DNA from: Alnus glutinosa
Taxonomy: Eukaryota; Streptophyta; Magnoliopsida; Fagales; Betulaceae
DNA: 64,000 nucleotides
Assembly: GCF_958979055.1 (NCBI RefSeq)
Contig: NC_084899.1
Location: forward strand, 1,810,501-1,874,500
Reading direction: 5' to 3'
The notes beneath the pieces were generated by a model that worked only from the letters and a program-made list of their open reading frames with translations, searched no databases and had not been told where the DNA came from. Each line of letters opens with the position of its first letter. The first letter of the stretch is position 1. Of the stretch, positions 23,673 to 35,384 are shown piece by piece. The position numbers and the translations under genes were made by a program.

Positions 23673-26260
23673 TAGAAAATCTCTGACTTTTTCTTTTGAA
23701 AAGGGGTTTTAAATAAAAGTTGTCGGGGTTTTTAAGGTTGTGCTCCCTTACCTGGTGCTTTTTGATTGCACTAATATCTCATTTATAGATTGGATCACAA
23801 AAATAGGTTTTAGAGAATATCTTTAAGAAATGATCAAATTTGGTGCATATGACATTAAAGATTTAAGGTATAGACATATATCCAAAATATAGTTTAAAAT
23901 TTATAATCTATCACACATGGGGTCATCGCATCGCCTGTCTATGCGGAAATATTTGAAGGTTTTTAGCAACATATAATTAAACTTCAGTAAATTATATAAT
24001 CATTTTTACTAGAATTTTGGTCACTCTTGTTTAGTTTGTCCCTTCTCTTTCCAAAATACCAAATCAGATATAAATTATTAAACATTTGGTCATTAGCAAC
24101 TGAATAGATTTTGAAGGGAAAAGGAAAATAAATCTTTGCTGGTCATTCATAACAAATTTACACAATGAGTAGACCATGAAAACATACCACTATTTGTGGG
24201 GTATCTTTTACTCGGTGGTATTAAGGGGTAATATTTTGGTTAATAACATTTTGTTTGGGTTGGGTAACACTGTACGTGGATAGTGAATAATACAGATTAT
24301 CACAACAATGTCTCAATACTAAAACCCAACTCAGACTTCCACAGATAATATTGAATATTTACAAATCCTATATATTTTCAAGAAAAGGAAGCAGTCAAAG
24401 GCATAGATCGAGCCCTTTAATTAACAAAATTCAGACATGATTATAACCAATATCCAAGGTTGATGTTTGACAAACCTCCAAGAATCCTTTGGTGACTCAA
24501 AGACACAATGAATCTTCCAGAACTAAGCCCCAAGGAAAAAACACATCAAAGAGCCAGAGCAACCATCAGAGAATTGACAATACCCAACCAATTTCAGCTT
24601 CTAAATAACCTTAAAATTTTCCACAATTACTGGTCGTGACTAGTAGAGGAACACAGTGACGTGAAAGACAGAAATTCTTAATTTCTTTTTAGCAAATCTT
24701 CCAACCCAAACAGATTTTACACAAGAAGTTTTAATGGGTCAACCTAAAAAGCATCTTAAATCTTATGGGTTCAAAAGGAAAACGAATTTTTAGAACTAAA
24801 ATTTGGAAGAAGTGGTGTTTTACGGTTTCTTCCTAAATTTTCATAAAATAAGAAGCCAAATGGAATGAGTATCTATTGGGCATGTCTAAAAGAGTTTCTA
24901 AACCTTATGGGTAATGAGATTTTCTAATGGGCATTTAAGAATTTTGAACCAATACTCAAAACTAGAACACCCATACCTCTTCTACCCAGAATCTCTCACA
25001 GTATCTACAAACCCAAAAAGAAACAATCCAACAATACCCACTTGGTCTATCCACAGAAAAACACTCCACAATACAAACTCAGAGTAGTTTTGACAGTACC
25101 CATTCGGTTTTATACAGAAAAATCTTCCACAAAAATACCCAAATTTTCACAACTCTATGAATCCTTCTAACCACCGTGAACCACTTCAATCTAAACCCAC
25201 ATTAACTAAAAAGAAATCAAAGCTTAAGGATTTTGCTTACCAGAAAAAAAAAAACCCCTAGACTATAATCACTTAAATAAAAAGAGAGCAAGCAATTAAA
25301 CTTTGAAGAAGACAGGGGAGAAGAAATTTCTTTTTAATAATCACATAAAAATTTATACAACTATTAGTTTTTTTTTTTTTTTTTTTGGTAAAATACCTAA
25401 TATTATAAAAAAATCCTTTAGTCTCTCTTAATAATGCCGATAAAATATTTTTTGGGTCATTTTTTATTAGAAAAATATTCTAAATTTTTTTAAGGTGTTA
25501 TAAAAATAATTTAACGACATTGATACAATTGATAGTTTAGATAGACATCGATAATGTGTATACTTTTTTTTTTTTAATTTTTAATATGGAAAAATGATTG
25601 GTCACACGTGTAAAGTGGGCCCTGGCCCTGTCCCTGTGGATGGAATACTTAATCCACCCTCTGCCCGTACATCAAAATTTGGTTTGGGGGGGGGGGGGGG
25701 GGGGGGGATTAGACGCGCTCTAGCCCGTAGGCTCTCCCTTAAAAGACGTGGTCTAACCGGCGTGCCTAACCTCGGCCCAACTCGAGGCTAGCCCTAAAAA
25801 TATGGGCCCAACCCGCGCACCTAGCTTGGGGCCAGCCAGGGGCTAGCTCTTAGAGACACGGCCTCCCATGCACATTTAACTTTGGTTATTGGGTAAAATG
25901 GGAATTATAATCTTTTTCAAATGACAAAAAATATTATTATATCACCAAGGAATCTTTATTTGGGGAAGATTATACGATAGGCTTTGGATTTCTAATTTTC
26001 TAGCATTGTAGAATTTCAACTTGGCATATGTCATTCTAGATGCTTAAATCTCTATTATTAAGAATTTTTGACTAGATAAAGAAGTCGTTCTACATTATGC
26101 TTTTAATTACTAATAAAGACAAGATTTTCTACACCCAACTAGCTGGACTACGTGGCCAAGACCAAGAGAATGATGGGCAAGCGATGTAGACAGAAAATAG
26201 GCTAGGGTTAATTTAAACAATAGCTCATTCTACCCAAAATGCCTTTAAGGACCCTCAAAT
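23673..26260. other. Repeat-like intergenic DNA, right flank of the copia insertion
   Basis: No recognised gene. Continues the sequence interrupted by the copia element. Includes a long T-run near 25371-25386, a G-homopolymer at about 25685-25708 and a degenerate GC-rich tandem repeat at 25710-25870. Confidence 0.45.
25710..25870. repeat. Degenerate GC-rich tandem repeat, period about 56 bp
   Basis: Successive units share a layout: acgtggtctaaccggcgtgc..gaggctagccctaaaaat, then atgggcccaacccgcgcacc..ggggctagctcttagagac, then acggcctccc. A truncated unit precedes them. A G-homopolymer lies just upstream. Confidence 0.55.
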
Positions 26261-26273
26261 AAGAGAACCCTCC

Positions 26274-27013
26274 ATTTCCCGCACAACTAAATTTCCTCTC
26301 CTCTCTTCTCCTTTTCTCCAAAGAGTTCTCCCTAACAGTATTGTCGTTTGCTGGGGGAGGGAGGTTAGAAGCCTCTCTCCTCCCGGTCTTTTGCTTCTTC
26401 TCTTAGCCCTTTTAGGGCTAGAGAGGTTTTGTTTCTCTCTGGTTTGTTCCGGTGGAGGCTAGAGCCTCCTAGCCACTAGGGCTGTGGAGTTTTGAGTCCC
26501 CCCAGACTTGTTCCGGTGGTGATTTTAGTCCTTCTAGCCCATTTGGACTATGGAGGTTTGTGTAGGTTTTTAGTTTCTTTTAGCTTTCTTTGGTTGTTGG
26601 CAGGAAAACATTCTAGAGAGGCTTCGAAAGGGGTGAGTTCACCGTTTGTGTCGCTGGCGGAAGGCCTTGGCTGTGGTTCAGTTTTCATCAATCTTTGAAG
26701 CTAGATTTGTGGTGTTCCGCAGCTCTCTAAATGACACGCGCCCCCCAACCTTGTTCGCCGCCGTCCATTGGCTCAGCCACTGCCTGCTACGGTCGGAAAG
26801 CACAGCGGTGATCGACGCGTGCTATTCACATGCCAGGGTGTTCTACACACTTTGGGCCGCGCGTGATGGCCACGTTTCGTCTCTTTTGCCGTGGCGGGTG
26901 GTGTCCAGGGGTTTCTTGTTTTAGGATGCTGCAGGGGATCGTTTGATGGCGGCACGTGTGTTACACGTGCCGTCTCCAGTGGTGGCTTTCTCTGATGGTA
27001 GTTTTCTGCTTTG

Positions 27014-27050
<37 letters not shown>

Positions 27051-27354
27051 TATTTGACAGATTGTATTTGATAGTTTGCTCTGGGTTAGATCTAGCCTGG
27101 TCATTGCTTTTAAGCACAGATTGTTTGTGACCAACTCTATAGTGCAAGTAAAGGTTCATATGTCAACGCAGATGCACCTTTCTGTTGACTAGGCTTATTT
27201 GTAGCAACTGTTGGTATGATCTGTGTTATGGGGTCACTGTATTAGAGTACTTTTATTATTCTAAGTCCCCGTAAATTGTAACTTTGTTACCCTGTTGGTG
27301 TACTAATGAAATGATTATATTTTCCTTTAAAAAAAAAAAAAGAAAAAAAAAAAA
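26274..27354 (+). mobile_element. Poly(A) retroposon with a perfect 13-bp target duplication
   Basis: The segment is bounded by identical 13-mers aagagaaccctcc at 26261-26273 and 27355-27367. The right copy directly follows an interrupted A-tract (27329-27354) that follows taatgaaatgattatattt, a typical retroposon tail. The body is GC-richer than its surroundings, starts pyrimidine-rich, has a duplicated tgttccggtgg motif (about 26447 and 26508) and a T-homopolymer at about 27018-27049. Open frames inside (26492-26698, 26646-26924) match nothing I know. Interpretation: target-primed insertion by LINE machinery of a non-autonomous LINE/SINE or a processed transcript. Confidence 0.8.
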
Positions 27355-27367
27355 AAGAGAACCCTCC

Positions 27368-28890
27368 TCCTCCTCAAAAACTAAGATACGTCTTCCCCCT
27401 CAAAAGAATGAATTTTTTCTCTTTCTGACAAAATTATTGACTTGACTGTATCAGGCACCCTTGCTGACTCCAAGCTAGTGCCATTTTCGGTGGTTCTCTC
27501 ATTGTTTTGCAGGAAACCCAACACCCAATCCAACTGCGCGAAATTTGGTATTTCATAAAAGTATTTTATCCTTATATATTTGATCAAATACCAAACATTG
27601 ATTTTGCTTTTGTTTTTCTAACCAAGACAAAAGGAGAGAGAATTACAAAAGTGGATCTTTTCCAACTATCCAACCAAAGATTCAGAATGGACAAAGAATC
27701 AATGGGAGTGCTTTCTAAGAGGAGGCAGGAAGGAAAAGCAACGCATTTGGGAAGATTATGAATGCATAAATTTGCACTTTTGTGGATTTTGGCTATAGAC
27801 CAACAAACAAGAGGAGCACTAAGTGTTTTTAAGGGGTAGTTTAATCAGCTAGAGACCACACTTCATAAAGCGGATGTCATTAGTTTAATCAGCTAAAGAC
27901 CAAACTTCATAAAGCGGATGTCATTAGTTTGAATTCTTCATTCCCTCTTACGTGAACATGTCAAAAAAAAGAAAAAGAGGCGGCACTAAGAAACTTGTAA
28001 AATGTCTATGATGATGGGAGAGGGAGAGATTTGTCAATTAGAATCTTGTCTTCAATTTAAATTGTTAAGATGCTGTCATACTTAATACTTTTCATTTTTA
28101 TTAATATTGATTGTATTTTAAACATGGTAAATTTATGTAATTAAATATATCTTTAGATAATCTAAAATTTCTAAAAAATATATGAAAAATGTTAGAGTTT
28201 TAAAATTTTTCAAAATAATAAATTGCATGGGACTGTGATATATTTGACTATTTGAGGACCATTTTTTTTTTAAAAAAAAAGTGTAGCCTTTCCAAAAAAA
28301 TATTAATCCACACCCATCAAGAGACAAAGAGCATGCACTAATAATTATGATTATCAATTTTTGACACGATACGCGAATCCGACACAAAAATATAAAATTA
28401 AGATTTAAGCTAAACGATTTGACGAATTGACTCATTTATGACACGACTAGCTAACTATCAATCTGTTTAACTAATTAGCTAGGTTCAAGTTAGCATAAAC
28501 AAATTAACGGATCAACCAAATCGACCTGAATCCAACGCAATAACCTGTTTTACCAGCCTATCGCATGATGTTTGTTACGATGCTACTTCCCGCCCTTTTT
28601 TTCCATTACACGACCCAAAACCGCCTGCCACGTCACGCACCCAGTCTTAACTACCCACGTGTCATCAGTCTCTAAAAAAAAGGGTTCCAATCGAACGGCT
28701 ATAATTCACGCATCAGGCGTTTCTTTTTAACAATCACGGATCAGAACCCTTCCAAAAATGGTGGGTCCCAGTCTTGGTCCTAGACGCTTCTGAAGGCATT
28801 AAATCCTGAACCGTACAAACCGTACGAAGAGCACAAAAGTCCCTCTCAGAAAAGACTAGCTAGCTCTTCAGTACCTCTCTCTCTAAGAAA
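27368..28890. other. Intergenic DNA upstream of the small acidic gene
   Basis: No gene recognised. Holds a 44-bp tandem duplication (27838-27881 and 27882-27925, unit agtttaatcagct..gatgtcatt) and AT-rich sequence, then the GC-richer promoter region of the next gene. Confidence 0.5.
28656..28661 (+). promoter_or_regulatory. G-box/ABRE-type element CACGTG
   Basis: CACGTG in the context cccacgtgtcatc, 230 bp upstream of the ATG at 28891, with another ACGT core (ccacgtcacg) 26 bp farther upstream. Such elements bind bZIP/bHLH factors; regulation of this gene by them is inference. Confidence 0.4.
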
Positions 28891-29346
28891 ATGGAGGACG
28901 CGCGAAAGGGTGACGGGTCGGCCACGGACGTTTTGGGCGGCGAGGACAGTCTGGCTTGGCTCTCGGAGGAGGACGACACGGTGTCGCAGCTCATGGAAGT
29001 ACTCTTGGACGGGGAAGACGACGAAGACGCGCCGGAGAAGAGCTCGGTGAGGTTCGTCGAGGACCCGTACGCGTCGCCGCTGGTCTTCCGGTCGTCGTAC
29101 GTGACCATCAACGGCAACGAGGAGAGCTGCGGGTCGTCGTTCTCGGACTCGGACTCCTCAGTCATGGTGGGCATAGGGAGGTTGCTGGGTGGCAGCGTCG
29201 CGTGGGGGACGAGCGAAGTGGCGGCGCACGGGTGGGTGGAGGCTACGGAGAGCAAGGGTTCGGTGGACGGCGGTGATGTGTTTGATTGGGATGAATCGGA
29301 TGACGAAGTGCTCGCCAGGTTTCTGGGTGAAGATTTTGAGCAGTGA
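28891..29346 (+). CDS. Small acidic protein of unknown function
   Basis: Single-exon frame for 151 aa from the ATG at 28891 (aaaatggag context) to TGA. It is strongly acidic at both ends (LAWLSEEDDTVSQLMEVLL, DWDESDDEVLARFLGEDFEQ) with a Ser/Asp run in the middle (SSFSDSDSSVM). No membrane segment, signal peptide or known domain. The coding stretch is markedly GC-rich against its AT-rich flanks and is followed by a T-rich 3' region, which favours a real gene. The opposite-strand and shifted open frames here are by-products of GC-rich codons. The acidic hydrophobic patches could be activation-domain-like or interaction motifs, but no function is claimed. Confidence 0.7.
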   Translation: MEDARKGDGSATDVLGGEDSLAWLSEEDDTVSQLMEVLLDGEDDEDAPEKSSVRFVEDPYASPLVFRSSYVTINGNEESCGSSFSDSDSSVMVGIGRLLGGSVAWGTSEVAAHGWVEATESKGSVDGGDVFDWDESDDEVLARFLGEDFEQ

Positions 29347-31084
29347 ATAGTGGGTTTTTTTTTTTTTTTTTTTAATCCCTTTTTCTGAAAAGCTGTTTTA
29401 GGGTTTATGACGGGTTTGGTGGGTTTATTAAAAGTTATATATTACATCTAATCTTTTATGGTAATTTAACGTATATCTTTCAAGTTATTGAGGCACAATA
29501 TTTACACAATAATTCATATATATATATATATATATATAAATTAATGAATGTTGTACACAAAATTATTGCGTTAAAATCATTTTTCTATCTACATGGCCGG
29601 ACAATGTCCAGATGAAACCAAACAATAAATTTACAAGTCCAACGATATTATTGAAGGATAGTCCTTCAGCTGATAAAGATAAAAAATAAAGCATAGAAAT
29701 GGAAAGGGAAGGTTACACGTAATGTGTAGAAAGGTCCATTGATCGAGTTGGTCATCGTGCTCCTCGTGAAATACTCCCAAGCTCTGCCCCATTGGTGACA
29801 CGTGCAAAACGCCAACTGACTTTTGTTTAATTTTCGAAAGAGCAAAAGATAAGAATGCCTCGAAGCAATAGAAATACAATCTTGTACTTGTTTCATAAAA
29901 GCTTATTTTCACTTATCAAAGGGTTGTGAAACAACTGGTAGATATGATATTTGTTTTATTTGAAATCTTTACTCAAGTCATTGTGTGAAATCTTTCCTGT
30001 CCTAATGGCGATCCAAACTACAAAAAATTTGTCAATATCTCTCGTAATAACAAAATACCTTTAATAAAAATAAAAGTTTTTTTTTAAAAAAAAAAATTGG
30101 CTCGGCCACTTTCTCTATCCGGCCTGGAGCGGAGTATATTAAAACCTATTAGCTAAAACAAGGAAAAAAAAATAACTTTGATTAGCTATTTTAGGAAAAA
30201 AAGAAAAAGAAAAAAGAAAAAGAGCATATACTAATAGCCTTAGCTAACTAGAATGCAATATTGCTAACGAGAATTGTAACGACTAAGAGAAAAACGTTAT
30301 TCACGTATATGCTATCACTTTAAAAGGTCTAGTCTATTTTCGAGTTTACTTAAAATTTTTTATAAAGTCAAATTTTACCTAATAATTAGGCAATGCGTGA
30401 TTTATCACTCGCTTTAGATGAGTTATTCATCTCTTTTCAATATTGTTACAAGAATAGTCTAGATGTAAATGATTCTTGCTATAAAGAGTTCAATTTTATA
30501 TGCCTATCCTGCTTATATTGCCCATTTTAGGCATGGATAATGCTACACGCTTTCACTTTTCACTCTTTCTTACCCATTCACTTAGGTGAGTTTTAAAACT
30601 ACAATCAAATTTGATACGAATTTTTATTAGATTTTAATATATTAATGGTTTTAAAAGTTACTTAGGATTGAGAGTGTAAAAATGAGTGTAGGAAGGTGTA
30701 AGTGTGTATATATGTGCCATCTAAAATCGTTTCTTTCACACTGCGGATCGAGAGGTCCAAGCAAACTTGCACGTGTCGGTGATATGGCTTGCACGTATTC
30801 GGAATATACATTCGAGAGTGAATATACACGAAATGGTTAGATTTTCGGTTATAAAAAAAAAAAAAAAAAAAAAAAAATTAAATTTCATAGTGGATATATA
30901 TATAGATTATGTGCTGTCATAAATAGACAATGAGGCAGGAAAAAAACAAGTTCCAAATAAGTGAATTAACTGAATAATAGATAGAAAGGTGCAATAATTA
31001 AAGACAACGAATTCAATGTGGGATGGTTTATTTATCAAATCTAGGTCCGTTTATCTTCGACGATCCTGATTATGTTCCTGAATA
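29347..31084. other. Intergenic, AT-rich
   Basis: No gene supported. A TA-repeat lies at 29518-29537, a second copy of the dispersed repeat at 30230-30420, and a long A-run at 30852-30877. Confidence 0.5.
30230..30420. repeat. Dispersed repeat, copy 2
   Basis: Matches 12305-12500 in order and spacing of several words (gctatcactt, ctagtctattttcgag, caaattttacctaataatta). Diverged and non-coding. Confidence 0.5.
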
Positions 31085-31510
31085 TCACAAAAAATAATAA
31101 TACAACACGAAAGCGCGAGTGATCGTACTACTCTTCACGAATTCGCCTAATGCAGCGTACTCTTGCAGTTGCAGAGCCCTCTCGTCTGCAGCCTTACACC
31201 GGAGGAACTGGGGAAGGAACAGCCAAATGCAGGTAACCATGAAGAATCCAATGGCGGCAACCGCCACCCGCCTGTTAAAAACGACTTCTTGATCAGAACA
31301 ACCTCGACAGTTAAGCACAAAACCATGGAGGAGGAAGAAACACGTGTGACCCCACGTGTGCAGCACGCGCCCCAAGTAGTAGAAAATGATCGAGCTCATG
31401 CATGAGCCCCAACGCCACAAAGAAACACATGCGATGCAATAAACTTGTTTTACTTCGCCCTCCATTTCTCTTTTCGATCTTTTTATGGACTTCTTCTTCG
31501 TCTTTTCCAT
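31085..31510 (-). CDS. Putative small membrane protein
   Basis: Open frame of 141 aa from the ATG at 31510; a second Met (MEGEVKQVYCIACVSLWRWG) 15 residues in, at 31465, may be the real start after a Lys/Arg-rich lead. It shows two hydrophobic stretches, around SSIIFYYLGRVLHTWGHTCFFLLHGFVL and VAVAAIGFFMVTCIWLFLPQFL, and several Cys. The C-terminal part (RCKAADERALQLQEYAALGE) looks soluble. Lack of stops across a region richer in GC than its flanks, and this patterned hydrophobicity, support a gene, but I do not recognise the family. It could be a chance frame. Confidence 0.5.
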   Translation of the reverse strand: MEKTKKKSIKRSKREMEGEVKQVYCIACVSLWRWGSCMSSIIFYYLGRVLHTWGHTCFFLLHGFVLNCRGCSDQEVVFNRRVAVAAIGFFMVTCIWLFLPQFLRCKAADERALQLQEYAALGEFVKSSTITRAFVLYYYFL

Positions 31511-33652
31511 GTTTGTGGGGGAAAAGATTGAGTATAGGAAAATGGTTTTTCGACATCATATTATTCTATATCAATCTTACGTTAAGATATGTAGGGTGTG
31601 AGATTCATGTACGTGGGTCTCATATATATAGGTTTTATATACATGAGTCTCACACCCAATGTATTTTGGTGTAGGATTAATGTAAAGTAATGTGATATAG
31701 GAATAACACAACCCTTCAGTATATATATAAGGACGGAGTCTGTCGGAGAGTCGATGGCCAGTCAGTTCAAAATACTATTGGACACGTGGGGTTTCAATCA
31801 CACGTAAGTTCATGTGTTAGTCTAAGTTGTTAGAAATTTCAATCCGTGATGTAATGGATGAAATGATTAAGAGTAGTGAAAGATCAAATTTTTTGTTTAA
31901 TAATTTCACTAAGTATAAATTGTCGCCTCATTTAATAAAAGAATTATAGTAAAAAATGCAACACCTTGACAATATTTTCTATACTAACATGTTAATAAAA
32001 TGATCAATTCATAAAAAGAAAAAAAAGAAGGTATGTTTGCTAATGAGTTTTGAGGAGTTTTTTTTTTTTTTTTTTTTTAAATGTTTTGATGTGACAAGCA
32101 TAAAAGTACAAAAATTAAAGTATGTTAATTACCATTTAATCTCAAAACTTAATTTTATAGGATGTGACCCAACACGTGAAATATTTAATTGAAATGAGTA
32201 ACTGACAGAGTCAAGATTCGAATTTAGAACATTTTATCAACGTTAGATTGTCACTTATCTTAAAAACTTAAGCTCATAAAAAAAAGAAGATAAATTTAAT
32301 TATTTTATCAATTATTTAACAAAGTAGGTAAAAACTCGAGGTAGCATTAATATATACTTTTGGTAACAAACCCCCTCCATGATTAATTATAAGAAGCGCA
32401 TTTGGATCCTCCCCCGTTCAAATGAACTGCAGAGGATCCGGTTAGCGTTATTTGAGAGGTAAAATTGTCCATAAAAATGTGAAAATATAATTTTACCTCT
32501 CAAATAAAACTAACTAGAAATGAGCTGGGGAGGATCCTTGTCCAGTATAGAACAACCAGATCGTCTTAAAATATCTAATTTCATCATTACAACTATGGCA
32601 AAACTTTAAATCTTTTCAAATATTAACATTGTTTAATTTGTTTAATTCGGCTAAAATTTCGTTTTTTTTTTTTTTTTTGGGGGAAAAAAGATAAACAAAT
32701 TAAGATATTCAGTACTCTGATTTCATCATATATGCATTTTTCTCTAAAAAAAAAAAAAAAAAAAATACTTTAGCTCAATTTCAGTTACGAGTGGGTTTCC
32801 TCTATTCTCAGTTGGGCCAGCAATTTTGATACCCATACCTCTATTTATCTTACCCAGAACGCCTAGAGGCCCAAGGGAACACTTATTGGGCCCAAACAAA
32901 TGAGAGGTACTTATAGCCTATTGAATGTGGCATGACATGGAGATTTTCATCTCTTCTTGTTAATCTCAAACATTGAAACAAATAAATTGGTTAAATACCA
33001 TTTTGGTACTCAGAAATGATTGTTCTACAACCGTAGACACAACTCTCATCTCACTTTGCCTACGTGGCAGTTTATTTTTATTTTTATTATTTTTTTTCAA
33101 AGAACGATGAAACCACTTTGGGGGAAAATGCTAGGTCATTTTCTTGAAATAAATAAATAAAAATAATATGTCACGTAGTAAAGTTGGATGGGAGTTGTGT
33201 CTACAGTTGTACAATAATCATTTCTCTTTTGTACTTATGGGTTAAATATCGTTATAGGTGGTGACGTAGCCACTTGAACAGGTGGCAACATAGCCCTTAA
33301 TATTATGGACGAAACATTAATGTGGAGGTAATAAAAACAAAAAATTGTAAAATTCAGGTAGCATAATTGATATTTTTGAAAACTTGTAGGCTCTTCTAAT
33401 ATTTTCATCTTGCCAATGATCTTTGTAAACTATTTGGGTGTTCCTCCTCTATGCACTCTAGGGATAACCAAGACACCTATTGTCAAATTTCTAAGAGTGT
33501 TCAGGGTAAATTGGCTAATTGGATAGCCAATTTTCTTTGGGTAGCACGGCAGACCAAAAGAGCGTTCAAACTCATAGCAAGCACAACTGAATGACATCAC
33601 AACTTGTGCTGTATTTTTCTTGGACTCATCAACTCGATTTGCAACTGGACAG
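31511..33652. other. Intergenic, AT-rich with repeat remnants
   Basis: No gene. A diverged TRIM-like copy (minus orientation) lies at about 32145-32345. T- and A-homopolymers occur at 32056-32078, 32660-32678 and 32745-32765. Confidence 0.5.
32145..32345 (-). mobile_element. TRIM-like element, degraded copy
   Basis: On the minus strand it reads a terminal-repeat-like block (aattaaatttat, cttaagtttttaagataagtg), then ttcgaatcttgac and acgtgttgggtc, the same order as the internal region of the element at 33653-33915. Borders are approximate. Confidence 0.5.
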
Positions 33653-33915
33653 TATTGATTAAATGATTAAATTTACATTTTTCTATCAGCTTAAGCTTTT
33701 AGGATAAATAGTAATTTAACATGGTACTAAAGCTAAAAGTTTTGATTTCGAATCTTGACTGTCATTTATCTCAATTCAATTAACTCTTCACCGTGTTAGG
33801 TCTCACCTATTAAAAATAGTGTTTGAGCCCACACGTGAAGAGGAGTATTGATTAAATGATTAAATTTACCTTTTTCTTATCAATTTAAGCTTTTATAATA
33901 AGTGATAATTTAAAA
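33653..33915 (+). mobile_element. TRIM-like element: about 70-bp terminal repeats with PBS and PPT
   Basis: Two direct repeats, 33653-33721 and 33846-33915, start tattgattaaatgattaaat and end aatttaaca/aatttaaaa. Directly after the first is tggtactaaagc (33722-33733), a 2-mismatch form of the tRNA-Met primer-binding site TGGTATCAGAGC. Directly before the second is a purine tract, gtgaagaggag. Total length is about 263 bp with no coding capacity. This is the layout of terminal-repeat retrotransposons in miniature. Confidence 0.7.
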
Positions 33916-34786
33916 AACATAAGCTAAGAATAATATAAGTGTATCTGGATGCACTCACAACTCCCTACTATTAGCTAGCAGCTTTCTCCCTCGCTCCATT
34001 CATCTCAATGATTTCCTTGGAAGTGCTTTTACCAAGTGAAAAGGGTTAGAAGTCATGGTGACCAAAAGAAACCAAGAAATAAGGGGGTTGATCCACTAGA
34101 CATCAAGCTAGGGGCTAAAAAAGGCCAGTTTGTGGCTCAAAGAATCCTACTCCTATGGCCTAAACCCTAACCCTAAAGGCCTCCTTCATGTCTCCCCAGA
34201 TGAGGATATATTTTCTTCTTACCAATTTGGGAGAGTCAGATCTGTGCAATGAGGAAGTAAGAGAAAATGTGCAATATGTTGAGCATGTATCAATTTTCAC
34301 AATCATATGTATGATGTAAGGCATACAAAGAAAAGTGAAACCCAACATCAATTAAGCAATGATATCAACCCATCACCACTTTTGTACCCATCCCAATCAT
34401 ATCAATTCAGCCCTATATATTTATAAAAATTAAAAAAAAAAAAAAAGAAGGTAAAAACTACATTTACCCTTCTCTAACTCTTCTCCCAAACTGTCAATTT
34501 GTGCAATCTTCCTCTCAAATTACTATTGGGGTTGCATTATCTCTCTTTTATGCAAAAACGACACCATTAAAAAAAAAAAAAAATCATTTTTTTTCTGAAT
34601 TTTTGTCTTCAATTTTTTATTTTAATGGGGATAATTTTGTCATTTTGTGCCTAAAGGGAGACAATGAAACCCAATGACAGATTGAGAGAGACATTACACA
34701 AATTAAAAGTTCTGAAAAGACGTTACAAATGACTTGATAGTTGTATCTCGGGAGTAAATATACTATCAAAATATTAAGACTTATGG

Positions 34787-34817
<31 letters not shown>

Positions 34818-35384
34818 TGGTAAACGTCTACATCTTTGCTTTTTGGGTTAGGGAGTAAAAAGCTGTCTCCTATTTTTTTCACCATGCAATTTCTGGTTTA
34901 TTGAAATGACACAAATCTAGTTAATTTTGGATAATTTTATTAAAAATTTATGTCAAAATCGTGTGTTTTAAAAATAAATATTAATTTCCTAGGAAAACTT
35001 TATTCATTACTTACTTTTTTTTACACAACCAGATGTAATTTTTTTTTTTTTTTTAAAAAGAACTCTAATTTTTTACAGCCATAGATGCACGTGATCCTAT
35101 GGAGACCCTTTGGATCCAAGCTTCAGTGCTCAAGAAAATATGGTCACGGGAGACGATGTGGAGCAATATCTGGTAATTAATCAAGGTTTTGACTTGCCTT
35201 GATAAAAGCTTTGATAATGATGCATCATCCGAAGCTAATTATTATATTAATCATACCCAATTCTTGTACCCTAATAGTGATGGGCATTTAAAATTATAAT
35301 GCAAGGAATGGCAACCATATGATCCTCCAAGGTTGACCGTGATTATCAATCTGACCATTTTCATGAACTCTCCTTTCTACGCAC

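Noticed and set aside
25594..25791. 65-aa frame with poly-Gly
   Set aside because: The Gly run is a G-homopolymer and the rest is a degenerate tandem repeat.
26492..27159. Frames on both strands within the poly(A) retroposon
   Set aside because: Non-homologous to known proteins and tied to GC-rich and homopolymer sequence of the element.
28860..29276. Antisense and shifted frames over the acidic gene
   Set aside because: By-products of its GC-rich codon usage; arginine/alanine-rich shadows.
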